Shown: positions 35,608 to 44,623 of the stretch, piece after piece
Numbering within the stretch: position 1 is the first letter of the stretch
Layout: each line of letters begins with the position of its first letter
DNA from: Bacteroidota bacterium
Lineage (GTDB): Bacteria; Bacteroidota; Bacteroidia; NS11-12g; UBA955
DNA: 64,000 nt
Direction: 5' to 3'
NCBI GenBank assembly: GCA_025354385.1
Contig: JANXMZ010000039.1
Span: forward strand, 38,827-102,826
The notes under the pieces: model-generated
What the model saw: the letters and a program-made list of their open reading frames with translations, nothing else
Told to the model about the DNA's origin: nothing
Database searches by the model: none
Program-made: the position numbers and the translations under genes

Positions 35608-38600
35608 ATGTACCGCACACTCAAACAAGTCAATTGGCCCAAGATAGAAGAGGAAGTATTACAGCAATGGAAAGCTGATAATACCTTTCAGAAAAGTATC
35701 AGCAGCAGAGAAGATAACGAAAACTTTGTGTTTTATGAAGGTCCGCCTAGCGCCAATGGTAAGCCAGGCATACACCATGTGATGGCGCGGGCTATTAAAG
35801 ATATTTTCTGCCGTTATAAAACTTTACAAGGTTTTAAAGTAGAGCGCAAAGGTGGATGGGATACACACGGCTTACCGATTGAATTGCAGGTTGAGAAGAG
35901 ATTGGGTATTACCAAAGAAGATATTGGAAAAATCATCAGCATCGAAGATTACAACGCGGAATGTCGCAAAGATGTGATGCTTTTTAAAGATAAATGGGAT
36001 CAACTTACTGAGCGCATGGGATATTGGGTAGACTTAGATCATCCCTATATCACGTATGAAAATAATTATATTGAAACACTTTGGTTTCTATTAAAACAAT
36101 TACATGCCAAAGGATTTTTATACAAAGGCTACACCATTCAGCCATATAGCCCAGCTGCTGGAACAGGTTTAAGCAGTCATGAACTCAATCAACCTGGAAC
36201 CTATAAACCAGTAAAGGATACAACAGCCGTTACGCAATTTAAATTATTGGCTAACCATCCGCTTACAGCAATTGCAAATGAGTTGTATTTCCTTGCTTGG
36301 ACCACAACGCCTTGGACCTTGCCAAGTAATACTGCTTTGGCAGTTGGAAAAAATATTGATTATGTAATTGTAAAAACGTTTAATCAGTATACGTATTTGC
36401 CAATTACTGTTATTTTGGCAAAAAATTTATTAGGCAAATATTTTAGCGAAAAAGCTACCGATATACAATTAGAAGATTACAAAGAAGGTGATAAGCTAAT
36501 TCCTTTTAAAATTGTTCATGAACTTAAGGGTAGTGAATTAGCTGGCATAGAATACGAGCAATTGATGCCTTTTGAAGCCAATCAAAAAGCCAATATAGAA
36601 GGCGATGCTTTTAGAGTCATCATTGGTGATTTTGTAACCACCGAAGATGGAACAGGTATTGTGCACATTGCACCTAGTTTTGGAGCAGATGATTTTAGAG
36701 TAGCTAAACAAAATGGAATTGGATCGTTAACCTTGGTAAACAAGCAAGGTAAATTTATTGATGGAGTTGGAGAATTTTCTGGCTTGTATGTAAAAAATTA
36801 CAATGATGCTGATGAAAAGGACCCTAATTATAGAAGTACGGATGTGCAAATTTCTATAAAATTAAAGGAGGAAAATAAAGCCTTTAAAGTAGAAAAATAT
36901 GAGCATACTTATCCGCATTGTTGGAGAACAGATAAACCTATTTTATATTACCCTTTAGATAGTTGGTTTATTAAAACTACTGCCGTAAAAGAGCGCATGG
37001 TGGCACTCAATAAAACAATTAAATGGCAACCAGCCTCAACGGGTGAAGGTCGTTTTGGCAATTGGTTAGAAAATCTGATAGATTGGAACCTAAGCCGCAG
37101 TAGGTATTGGGGAACACCGCTGCCTATTTGGAGAACAGAAGATGGTAGTGAAGAAATTTGCATAGGCTCTATTGAAGAATTAAAATCTGAAATGACCAAA
37201 GCCAATGCTGCTGGTCAGAAGAATATCATAGAAATTGCAGATTTGCACCGCCCATATGTAGATGATATTGTTTTAATTTCTCAAAGTGGCAAACCTATGA
37301 AAAGGGAAACCGATTTAATAGATGTTTGGTTTGATAGTGGCGCCATGCCCTATGCCCAATGGGGATTAAATAATGCGCGCAAAGGTCAGACATTCCCCTT
37401 TGGGGAAGGTCAGGAAGGGGTATTCCCAGCTGATTTCATTGCAGAAGGTGTTGATCAAACAAGGGGTTGGTTCTTTACATTACACGCACTTTCAGTCATG
37501 TTGTTTGATTCCGTTGCATACAAAAATGTGATTGCGAATGGCTTAGTATTAGATAAAAATGGCAATAAAATGAGCAAACGTTTGGGCAATGGTGTAGACC
37601 CTTTTACTACTATTGATGCTTATGGTGCCGATACAACACGCTGGTACATGGTAACTAACAGTGACCCTTGGGATAACTTAAAATTTGATATTGATGGGTT
37701 AACAGAAACCCAACGAAAATTCTTTGGAACACTCTACAATACTTATTCTTTCTTCGCCATCTACGCTAACATTGACAATTATAATTTCGATGCCAGCAAG
37801 GTTTTTGATTTAAAAGATTTAAGCGAGCTAGACAGATGGATTTTATCCAAACTAAATACCTTAAAGGCAACTGTTGTTAGCAGCATGGATAATTATGATC
37901 CCACCCCAGCAGCTCGTGCCATCGAGACATTCGTTTGTGATGATTTAAGTAATTGGTTTATTCGCTTATCGAGAAGAAGATTTTGGAAGGGAGAAATGAA
38001 TAGCGATAAGCAATCCGCTTACGATACTTTATACACTTGTATCAATACTGTTGCTCAATTAATGAGTCCATTTGCTCCATTCTTTTCCGAGTGGTTGTAT
38101 CAAAGTTTAAATAAAACTAATGAATCGGTTCATTTAACACTATTATCACCTTCAGAACCATCTCAAACTAATAAGGATTTAGAAACTACTATGCAACTCG
38201 CACAAGATTTATGCAGCATGGTACTCAGCCTAAGAAAAAAACATAGTATCAAAGTAAGGCAGCCACTTCAAAAAATAATGGTGCCTGTATTGGATGAAAC
38301 CTTTGGCAAACAATTAAAGCATGTTGAAGAATTAATTCTCTCTGAGGTAAATGTGAAAGAACTTGAATATTTGCAGGCTAACAACTCGGTATTGGTAAAG
38401 GGCATTAAACCTAATTTTAAATTACTAGGTGCTAAAGTGGGCCCTCAAATGAAAGAACTTGCAGGGGTAATACAAAAATTTACTTCCAAAGATATTGCCA
38501 AAATTGAACAAGAGGGTAAAATAGAAGTCAATCTTGGACAAAGACAATTTGAATTAATACTAGCAGATGTTGAAATTACCTCCCAAGATATTCCCGGATG

Positions 38601-38919
38601 GTTAGTGGCGTCAAATGGTCGCTTAACAGTTGCCTTGGATATTAAAATATCGGAGGATTTGAAGAAAGAGGGAGTTGCGAGAGAATTTATCAATCGCCTC
38701 CAAAATATAAGGAAAGACAGTGGTTTGGAGGTTATGGATAGGATTAAAGTTTGGGTTAAAACGGATGATATGACAATGAATGCTTTGCATGATTATAAAT
38801 CGTATATTTGCACCGAAATTTTAGCAGACTCCTTGGATTATGATCCTGAATTGTTAATAGGAAATGAAATTGAAATAGAGGGTGCTAATTGTACTATAAA
38901 AATAGAAAAAAATGGTTAA
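35608..38919 (+). CDS. ileS: Isoleucyl-tRNA synthetase, IleRS2 type with GXHH signature
   Basis: This 1103-residue class Ia enzyme charges tRNA-Ile. The length, the FEGPPSANGKPGIHH/KMSKR combination and the long C-terminal region mark the eukaryote-like IleRS2 group rather than the 930-residue bacterial IleRS1 with its C-terminal zinc finger. The first signature, normally HXGH, reads G54-I55-H56-H57. The second reads KMSKR at 654-658. The editing domain is present (TTTPWTLPSNTALAVG, VHIAPSFGADDF). IleRS2 tolerates mupirocin, and the GXHH variant has been linked to hyper-resistance, so this strain is predicted to be resistant through its only visible ileS. The gene overlaps the DksA-like gene by eight bases. 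Confidence 0.97.
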   Translation: MYRTLKQVNWPKIEEEVLQQWKADNTFQKSISSREDNENFVFYEGPPSANGKPGIHHVMARAIKDIFCRYKTLQGFKVERKGGWDTHGLPIELQVEKRLGITKEDIGKIISIEDYNAECRKDVMLFKDKWDQLTERMGYWVDLDHPYITYENNYIETLWFLLKQLHAKGFLYKGYTIQPYSPAAGTGLSSHELNQPGTYKPVKDTTAVTQFKLLANHPLTAIANELYFLAWTTTPWTLPSNTALAVGKNIDYVIVKTFNQYTYLPITVILAKNLLGKYFSEKATDIQLEDYKEGDKLIPFKIVHELKGSELAGIEYEQLMPFEANQKANIEGDAFRVIIGDFVTTEDGTGIVHIAPSFGADDFRVAKQNGIGSLTLVNKQGKFIDGVGEFSGLYVKNYNDADEKDPNYRSTDVQISIKLKEENKAFKVEKYEHTYPHCWRTDKPILYYPLDSWFIKTTAVKERMVALNKTIKWQPASTGEGRFGNWLENLIDWNLSRSRYWGTPLPIWRTEDGSEEICIGSIEELKSEMTKANAAGQKNIIEIADLHRPYVDDIVLISQSGKPMKRETDLIDVWFDSGAMPYAQWGLNNARKGQTFPFGEGQEGVFPADFIAEGVDQTRGWFFTLHALSVMLFDSVAYKNVIANGLVLDKNGNKMSKRLGNGVDPFTTIDAYGADTTRWYMVTNSDPWDNLKFDIDGLTETQRKFFGTLYNTYSFFAIYANIDNYNFDASKVFDLKDLSELDRWILSKLNTLKATVVSSMDNYDPTPAARAIETFVCDDLSNWFIRLSRRRFWKGEMNSDKQSAYDTLYTCINTVAQLMSPFAPFFSEWLYQSLNKTNESVHLTLLSPSEPSQTNKDLETTMQLAQDLCSMVLSLRKKHSIKVRQPLQKIMVPVLDETFGKQLKHVEELILSEVNVKELEYLQANNSVLVKGIKPNFKLLGAKVGPQMKELAGVIQKFTSKDIAKIEQEGKIEVNLGQRQFELILADVEITSQDIPGWLVASNGRLTVALDIKISEDLKKEGVAREFINRLQNIRKDSGLEVMDRIKVWVKTDDMTMNALHDYKSYICTEILADSLDYDPELLIGNEIEIEGANCTIKIEKNG

Positions 38920-39316
38920 GAAAAAAACTGAAGAAAAAGACCAAAGAACACGTTACAGCGACGTTGACTTACAAGAATTTAAAGATTTAATTTTAGGCAA
39001 ACTGAAACTAGCGAAGGATGAATTTCACAAAATGCAAAAATCGCTTCAAAATCCTAACGAGAATGGAGATGAAAACACATCTAATCAGTATTTAACATTA
39101 GAAGATGGTGCAAGTACATTTGAAAAGGAAAATTTGAATCAATTAGCAGCCAGACAGAAAAAGTTTATTGATAACCTAGAAGCAGCGCTAATAAGGATTG
39201 AAAATAAAACCTATGGCGTTTGCAGAGTAACAGGAAAATTAATTCAAAAAGAAAGATTAATGGCTGTGCCGCATGCAACATTGAGCATGGAAGCAAAATT
39301 AAATCAATACAAGTAA
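38912..39316 (+). CDS. DksA/TraR-family protein lacking the four-Cys zinc site
   Basis: This 134-residue protein has a basic head, a coiled-coil pair (KDLILGKLKLAKDEFHKMQKSL and EKENLNQLAARQKKFIDNLEAAL) and the C-terminal TYGVCRVTGKLIQKERL module with VPHAT. That module is the DksA finger fold, but only C104 remains of the usual CxxC-CxxC set. The Bacteroidota form of this family is often reduced in this way. DksA-type proteins bind the RNA polymerase secondary channel; the role here is inferred, not shown. Translation is coupled to ileS by an 8-base overlap, and lspA follows 15 bases later. Confidence 0.82.
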   Translation: MVKKKTEEKDQRTRYSDVDLQEFKDLILGKLKLAKDEFHKMQKSLQNPNENGDENTSNQYLTLEDGASTFEKENLNQLAARQKKFIDNLEAALIRIENKTYGVCRVTGKLIQKERLMAVPHATLSMEAKLNQYK

Positions 39317-39330
39317 AAAATTTTACGAAT

Positions 39331-40056
39331 TTGCAAGAAGAAGCCCTAATTGTTGAAGAATCAAAACAAATAAGTCAATCAACCATTGTCAAATGGATAT
39401 TGCCTTTGTTTGTAATGGCCTTTGTTATTTTCATGGATCAATATTTAAAATATTGGGTGAAACATAACATGGTGATGCATACAGAAAAGCATATTGCCGG
39501 CAATTGGTTTCTTTTTCATTTTACTGAAAATAATGGAATGGCCTTTGGAATTGAGTTTGCCGGAAAATACGGTAAGTTAATTTTAAGTGTCTTTCGGATT
39601 GGGGTTGCAATTTTCGGTTTCTGGTATTTGTTCAGTGCTATTAAGCGCCAAATGAATACGGGTTTTTTAGTTTGTGTTGCCTTGATACTTGCGGGTGCCA
39701 TTGGCAATATCATTGATTGTTTATTTTATGGGGTTTGGTATCAACATTTCAATGAATACACCGGTGGTTATTTATACGGAAGAGTTGTAGATATGCTTTA
39801 CTTTCCAATTGTTGAAACCCACTATCCAAGCTGGTTTCCATTTAAAGCAGGTCAAGACTTTACTTTCTTCAGTCCTGTTTTTAATCTTGCGGATGCAGCA
39901 ATTAGCACTGGTGTTATAGCTATTATTGTGTTTCAAAAGAGATACTTTCAAAAGGGAGAAACCAAAGTGTTAAATAATACACCCACTTCTGATATAGAGA
40001 TAATAGAAGTAAAGTCTTCAGAAAAAGAAGAATTAGACAATCCGAGTTCTATTTAA
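39331..40056 (+). CDS. lspA: Lipoprotein signal peptidase (signal peptidase II)
   Basis: The open frame begins at 39220 inside the DksA-like gene, but the family N-terminus (membrane helix WILPLFVMAFVIFMDQYLKYW) needs a start just before it. I chose TTG 39331, 15 bases after the previous stop, giving 241 residues; the only later ATG (39415) would cut the first helix. Catalytic features are FTENNGMAFG (family N-x-G), VVDMLYFP and FNLADAAIS, carrying the two aspartates of this membrane aspartyl protease. The enzyme removes signal peptides from lipidated prolipoproteins. A longer loop before VVDMLYFP-VFNLADA and a 30-residue acidic tail make it longer than the usual 160-170. Confidence 0.9.
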   Translation: MQEEALIVEESKQISQSTIVKWILPLFVMAFVIFMDQYLKYWVKHNMVMHTEKHIAGNWFLFHFTENNGMAFGIEFAGKYGKLILSVFRIGVAIFGFWYLFSAIKRQMNTGFLVCVALILAGAIGNIIDCLFYGVWYQHFNEYTGGYLYGRVVDMLYFPIVETHYPSWFPFKAGQDFTFFSPVFNLADAAISTGVIAIIVFQKRYFQKGETKVLNNTPTSDIEIIEVKSSEKEELDNPSSI

Positions 40057-40066
40057 AAAATTTTTC

Positions 40067-40930
40067 ATGAAAAGAATTTTATTATCCTTGGTGGTTTTCA
40101 TGACCATCGGTCTAGTTAAAGCTCAAAGTGAGGATGGTATTTTATGGAAAATAAGTGGAAATGGTCTCATTAAACCAAGTTATTTATTTGGCACTATTCA
40201 TTATCACTGTCATCCAGAATCGCTCAATAAACCTGCCATTACCAATGCTATAAAAGCGAGTTCTAAAGTGGCAATGGAAATTAATTTAGGTGATATGGGT
40301 GTTATCATGGCCTTATTCAAATTATCCATGAAACCTTCTGGCACCAGCCTTGTTTCAATTCTTTCTCCAAGTGATTATAAAATTGTAGACACCGCCTGTC
40401 GTTATTTTTTAGAAGATTCTTTGGCTAATATGGATACCAAATCGCCAATGGAATTGAACAGCGCACTTTTTATGTCTCAAAAATTTACAGGTTGTAAAGG
40501 TTTGCCTGTTGATTTTCTAATAGTAGAACTGGCAAAAAAGGCGGGAAAGCCAACCTTGGGTTTGGAAACCTTTCAATTTCAAGACAGTTTACTCAAAACA
40601 ATTCCACTCGAACTGCAAGCTAAATGGTTAGTAGAATTTTGTAAGGAGAATGAAAAGGCCAAACGCGATTTTGTGGCTTTAAACAAGGCATACAATGATC
40701 AAAAGAGCACTGAACTTTATAAATTAATTTTAGAATCTTCACCCGAGTCTAATTATATGCAAGATGTTTTATTAACACAAAGGAATATTAAATGGGTGAA
40801 TTATTTAAAAATAAACATTGTCAATGAACCTTATTTTATTGCAGTAGGAGCGGGTCACTTGGGTGGCGATGAAGGCCTTTTAAAATTATTAATCAAGTCG
40901 GGATATACCCTTACGCCAATTCAATTCTAA
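40067..40930 (+). CDS. TraB/GumN-family protein, secreted
   Basis: This 287-residue protein has a signal peptide (MKRILLSLVVFMTIGLVKAQ). The TraB/GumN (Tiki-like) fold shows as LWKISGNGLIKPSYLFGTIHYH with the GTIH motif at about residues 42-45, an AMEINLGD strand with the conserved Glu, and the C-terminal FIAVGAGHLGGDEGLLKLL with its GxGHLxG motif. Related eukaryotic Tiki proteins are metal-dependent proteases, but bacterial functions are mostly unproven. It is the last gene of the ileS run, 11 bases after lspA, and ends one base from the end of folA on the other strand. Confidence 0.87.
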   Translation: MKRILLSLVVFMTIGLVKAQSEDGILWKISGNGLIKPSYLFGTIHYHCHPESLNKPAITNAIKASSKVAMEINLGDMGVIMALFKLSMKPSGTSLVSILSPSDYKIVDTACRYFLEDSLANMDTKSPMELNSALFMSQKFTGCKGLPVDFLIVELAKKAGKPTLGLETFQFQDSLLKTIPLELQAKWLVEFCKENEKAKRDFVALNKAYNDQKSTELYKLILESSPESNYMQDVLLTQRNIKWVNYLKINIVNEPYFIAVGAGHLGGDEGLLKLLIKSGYTLTPIQF

Positions 40931-40931
40931 T

Positions 40932-41423
40932 CTATTTACGATTCAGAATTTTGAATTCAAAGGAATAGGCGTGCCTTTCGTCCGATGCGTGAAATTCATT
41001 AAAACCTAATAGCCATTCTTCTTCTTTCCATTGCGGAAAATAAGTATCTGCATTTGGCCATGCATGGTTAACAACAGTAATATATAATCTATCAGCCTTT
41101 TCAAGCATTTGTTTATATATCTGTCCTCCACCTATTATCATTACTTCTTCTGTCCCTTCGGGCACAATACTTAATGCATTCTCCAAACTATTGGCATATA
41201 AATAACCGTCTATAATATACTCGGGTGAAGAAGAAACCACTATGTTCAAACGTCCCGGCAAAGGTTTCCCCAAGGAGAGCATGGTATGCCTGCCCATTAT
41301 CATTGGTTTACCCTTTGTTTTTTCTTTGAACCATTTAAAATCATTTGGCAAATGCCACAATAAATTGTTGTTGAATCCAATGGCTCTGTTTTGGTCCATG
41401 GCCGCTATCATAGAGATTATCAT
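40932..41423 (-). CDS. folA: Dihydrofolate reductase
   Basis: This 163-residue enzyme reduces dihydrofolate with NADPH to tetrahydrofolate. Landmarks are the start IISMIAAMDQNRAIGFNNNLLWHLPNDFKWFK with the catalytic Asp in LPND, the KPMIMGRHTMLSLG segment, RLNIVVSS, and the NADPH-binding loop EVMIIGGGQIYKQML. Length and motif spacing are those of chromosomal type I DHFR. The gene stands alone and converges on TraB with one base between the stops. No thyA is in the window. Confidence 0.96.
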   Translation of the reverse strand: MIISMIAAMDQNRAIGFNNNLLWHLPNDFKWFKEKTKGKPMIMGRHTMLSLGKPLPGRLNIVVSSSPEYIIDGYLYANSLENALSIVPEGTEEVMIIGGGQIYKQMLEKADRLYITVVNHAWPNADTYFPQWKEEEWLLGFNEFHASDERHAYSFEFKILNRK

Positions 41424-41471
41424 AAAATAAAATTGGCCTAATTTTTTATAAATTTAATGGATGCAAATGAG

Positions 41472-42587
41472 CTATTTTCTACCTTCTTTATCAATAACCA
41501 ATTTCAATGAAAATACATTGCTATAGAGTGATGGTCCACTTCCTGCAAGGGCGGATAAATTGGTTAGCGCATAATCAATCGTGAATTTGCCCAAAGTAAT
41601 ACCAACGCCAACATTCGGCATTACACTTGGCACCTTTTTGCCATTCTTATTGGTGTATTTCTGATAATTATTGACACCAGTGCGGAAAAACACTTTATTA
41701 TCATCGCTAATATGATAACCTATCTCACCACCCGCATAAGGATCTATGCTTAATAAATTTGTTTTAATAAGCGTATTTCTTTTACCATCTAAAGTAATGT
41801 TGGCATCTAATTCGGTAAGGAAAGTCCAGCTATTGCTGGTCCAAGTTTTGGCAAAACCGCCCATTATTCTTGGCAATGTAATTTCAAGCGTATTTTTAGG
41901 AATGGCATTTTGTGTAGCTGCTAAAACATCTTTTTGAGCATCGGTAAAATTATATCTCCAGCTATTGAATGTTGAGGTGGCATCTCGCACAACAATACCA
42001 ATGGCCCAATCTTTTTTACTGTTTTCTATTCGCATGGAGGCGTCAAAACCAAAACCCCATGCGTTGGCAAAGGGTCCAACTTTTCTGTGCACAATTTTCA
42101 TATTGGTACCCCAACTAAAGTCGAGGTTTCTCATTTCTTTTACATCCAATTCTTGAGCATAAGAAACAATGGCTGCAAAGTCTGTTGTATTAAAAGAAGT
42201 TACCCTTGTATAATCTATCTCGCCATTGCGTATCAAATCAAAAGTATTGGCAATACCATCAACACCAAATCGCACCATGCTAATACCAATGGCACTCTTT
42301 GCACCTGTTTTTGTGGCATAAGCCCCATAATCGTAATTGGCAATACCCGCAAAATAAGAAGCATGCATCAAGGCTACTTGAGAATTTTTATCAATCTTGG
42401 TAAGTCCAGCAGGATTCCAATATCCAGCATATACATCAGTAGCAGAGGCTATCATAGCCCCACCCATGCCCAATGAACGGGCGCCAACACCTATCTGCAA
42501 GAACTCGTTGCTGTATTTGGTGGCATTTTGAGCAGACCCTATAATCGCACACATTAAACAAGAGACAAGGAATAATTGCTTTTTCAT
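41472..42587 (-). CDS. PorV/PorQ-family outer membrane protein
   Basis: The ATG at 42587 starts a signal peptide (MKKQLFLVSCLMCAIIGSAQ), giving about 371 residues; the ATG at 42626 would add 13 polar residues. The mature N-terminus EFLQIGVGARSLGMGGAMIASATDVYAGYWNPAGL is the FadL-like signature of the PorV/PorQ family, followed by alternating beta strands to a C-terminal strand FSLKLVID. PorV shuttles T9SS cargo and PorQ is a T9SS accessory; this member could be either or a paralogue. It is consistent with the sorting-domain proteins in the window. The ACP phosphodiesterase-like gene lies directly upstream on the same strand. Confidence 0.88.
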   Translation of the reverse strand: MKKQLFLVSCLMCAIIGSAQNATKYSNEFLQIGVGARSLGMGGAMIASATDVYAGYWNPAGLTKIDKNSQVALMHASYFAGIANYDYGAYATKTGAKSAIGISMVRFGVDGIANTFDLIRNGEIDYTRVTSFNTTDFAAIVSYAQELDVKEMRNLDFSWGTNMKIVHRKVGPFANAWGFGFDASMRIENSKKDWAIGIVVRDATSTFNSWRYNFTDAQKDVLAATQNAIPKNTLEITLPRIMGGFAKTWTSNSWTFLTELDANITLDGKRNTLIKTNLLSIDPYAGGEIGYHISDDNKVFFRTGVNNYQKYTNKNGKKVPSVMPNVGVGITLGKFTIDYALTNLSALAGSGPSLYSNVFSLKLVIDKEGRK

Positions 42588-42626
42588 AGAAAGTGTCAAA
42601 TTTCTACATTCTTTGGTTATTTTCAT

Positions 42627-43274
42627 CTATTTCAGTTTTAGTTCTTTAGTTAAATATTCAACCTTTGGGGCAATAATGTCCAAAATTGCTACAAAATGAT
42701 GATTTAGTAAATCCTCATCTGCTTTCTGCCATTCGTATTGAATACCTACTTTCAAATATAACCTGCTTAACGCAATTATCAACTTTTCATTGTGCTGATA
42801 ATTAAAAATAAACTGGTGTTCTATAAATTTTTGGTATCTCTCTGGAAATAAGGAGTGATTAACAACTCCACCAACTCTCAAAAAATCACTAATTACATTG
42901 GCATCCGCTCGCTCCAAATCAGCGTAAAAATTTTCGCATAAACCTGGGTGTTCGTCCATCAATACGCGGTCGAGCATAATTTCTGCAAGTACATGGTTGA
43001 GAAACCACTTGCGCGGCCACAATGCTTCTGCATTTAACAATAAACTAATTTGTTTCTGAACATCAATAAAGAATGCCGATTGATGAAAAATTTTATCCTT
43101 CTGCAAATGCATTAGACTCCCATTTTTTAAAGCATCAAAAACAGGATTGTCGAATTCTTGCTTAAGGTTTAAATGACCCTTACAAAAATTGCGGGATAAA
43201 TCGGGTAAAATCAATCCAACATTGAAATAGATATCCTCAGATCGATCGAAATAATAGTGCGCCAGGAAATTCAA
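42627..43274 (-). CDS. Acyl carrier protein phosphodiesterase-like protein (DUF479)
   Basis: The family N-terminus is M-N-F-L-A-H; here a TTG at 43274 opens the matching NFLAHYYFDRSEDIYFNVGLILPDLSR. The longer frame from ATG 43346 would run into the tyrS promoter and first codons, so I chose the TTG. This gives about 215 residues. Conserved polar residues include the Asp of LPDLSR, a His in MHLQKDKIFHQSAFF, and HVLAEIMLDRVLM. Some members hydrolyse the phosphopantetheine arm from ACP, but the C-terminal half is weakly conserved, so the role is only a suggestion. It is probably co-transcribed with the PorV/PorQ gene. Confidence 0.75.
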   Translation of the reverse strand: MNFLAHYYFDRSEDIYFNVGLILPDLSRNFCKGHLNLKQEFDNPVFDALKNGSLMHLQKDKIFHQSAFFIDVQKQISLLLNAEALWPRKWFLNHVLAEIMLDRVLMDEHPGLCENFYADLERADANVISDFLRVGGVVNHSLFPERYQKFIEHQFIFNYQHNEKLIIALSRLYLKVGIQYEWQKADEDLLNHHFVAILDIIAPKVEYLTKELKLK

Positions 43275-43304
43275 AACAGATACAAATGTAATAACAATTG
43301 CGAT

Positions 43305-43312
43305 TATCTTTG
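43305..43312 (+). promoter_or_regulatory. tyrS -7 promoter box (TATCTTTG)
   Basis: TATCTTTG fits TAnnTTTG and lies 16 bases before the tyrS ATG. Its position inside the long alternative frame of the opposite gene supports the shorter start chosen for that gene. Confidence 0.5.
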
Positions 43313-43328
43313 TACCTGTATTTATTAG

Positions 43329-44621
43329 ATGATTAACGTTAAACAAAATTTTATTGAAGAATTGCGCTGGCGCAACATGCTGCAGGATGTAATGCCCGAG
43401 ACAGAGAACCTTTTAAATTCAAAAATGGTAACTGGTTATATTGGTTTTGATCCAACTGCAGATTCTTTGGGTGTTGGTAATTTGGTTCAAATAATGACCC
43501 TTACACATTTTCAGAATGCGGGCCATAAACCCATGGCATTACTTGGTGGAGCTACAGGCATGGTGGGCGATCCAAGTGGTAAAAGTGCCGAAAGAAATTT
43601 ACTCAACGAAGAAACATTACAACATAACTTGGCTTGTCAAAAAGCACAGTTAGAAAAATTTTTGAATTTCAACTGTGGCGAAAACAGTGCAGTTTTGGTA
43701 AATAATTACGATTGGTTCAAATCATTTAATTTTTTAGATTTTATAAGAGATGTAGGCAAACACATTACCGTAAATTATATGATGGCAAAAGACAGTGTTA
43801 AAAATCGCTTGGAGAATGGCATGTCTTTTACAGAATTTAGTTACCAATTGGTTCAAGGTTTCGACTTTTATTATTTGTGGAAACACCATGGTGTGCAATT
43901 GCAAATGGGTGGTAGCGACCAATGGGGCAATATTGTTACAGGCACTGAGCTCATTAGAAGAAAAGACAGTGGCGAAGCGTTTGCTTTGACAACACCTTTA
44001 ATAAAGAAAGCCGATGGCACTAAGTTTGGCAAATCCGAAAACGGCAATATTTGGCTCGATCCTAAGCGTACAAGTCCTTATGCTTTCTATCAGTTTTGGC
44101 TCAATGCAGCCGATGCCGATGTGGTGAACTACATGCGCATTTTTAGCTTAAAAGGACGAGCAGAAATTGAAGCTTTAGAAGCTGAACATCTTATCAATCT
44201 TGGGGCTCGTTTAATTCAAAAAGAATTAGCCAAAGAAATTACCATTCGTGTGCATAGTGAAGATGCATACAACAAGGCAGTAAGAGCATCCGAAATTCTT
44301 TTTGGAAAAGGCAGTGCCGAAGAATTAGGCACCATTGATGAAGCCACATTGTTGAGTGCAATGGAAGGTGTACCTCAAGCTAAATTAACGAATGCTGAAT
44401 TAGCCACAGGAATTAATATCATAGATTTTTTAAGCGAAAAAATAAATTTATTGCCAAGTAAAACCGAAGCAAAAAAAATGTTGCAAGGAAATGGTATTAG
44501 TATAAACAAGACCAAAGTAAATGATCTGAATACAAGTATTAACACATCATTCTTAATCAACAATAAGTATATATTGGCACAAAAAGGTAAAAAGGATTAC
44601 TGTTTAATTACAGTTGAATAA
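43329..44621 (+). CDS. tyrS: Tyrosyl-tRNA synthetase with an altered HIGH motif
   Basis: This 430-residue class I enzyme charges tRNA-Tyr. Family landmarks are [11 protein letters not shown] at about 37-47, the [20 protein letters not shown] loop, [13 protein letters not shown] with the tyrosine-binding residues, [14 protein letters not shown], and KFGKS at 232-236. The C-terminal S4 RNA-binding domain follows from about 365 ([17 protein letters not shown]). The HIGH site reads G48-V49-G50-N51, so neither His is present where most TyrRS have HIGH or HIGN. All other active-site elements look intact. The gene is followed two bases later by the metH fragment gene. Confidence 0.95.
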   Translation: MINVKQNFIEELRWRNMLQDVMPETENLLNSKMVTGYIGFDPTADSLGVGNLVQIMTLTHFQNAGHKPMALLGGATGMVGDPSGKSAERNLLNEETLQHNLACQKAQLEKFLNFNCGENSAVLVNNYDWFKSFNFLDFIRDVGKHITVNYMMAKDSVKNRLENGMSFTEFSYQLVQGFDFYYLWKHHGVQLQMGGSDQWGNIVTGTELIRRKDSGEAFALTTPLIKKADGTKFGKSENGNIWLDPKRTSPYAFYQFWLNAADADVVNYMRIFSLKGRAEIEALEAEHLINLGARLIQKELAKEITIRVHSEDAYNKAVRASEILFGKGSAEELGTIDEATLLSAMEGVPQAKLTNAELATGINIIDFLSEKINLLPSKTEAKKMLQGNGISINKTKVNDLNTSINTSFLINNKYILAQKGKKDYCLITVE

Positions 44622-44623
44622 AT

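Noticed and set aside
39220..39330. Upstream ATG for lspA inside the DksA-like gene
   Set aside because: The extra 37 residues are basic, unlike any LspA N-terminus, and lie in a different frame of a supported gene.
42087..42476. 129-codon plus-strand frame opposite the PorV/PorQ gene
   Set aside because: It is antisense to a well-supported outer membrane protein and has the composition of a shadow frame.
43274..43346. Longer N-terminus of the ACP phosphodiesterase-like gene from ATG 43346
   Set aside because: It would overlap the tyrS promoter box and first codons, and the family N-terminus begins at the TTG 43274.
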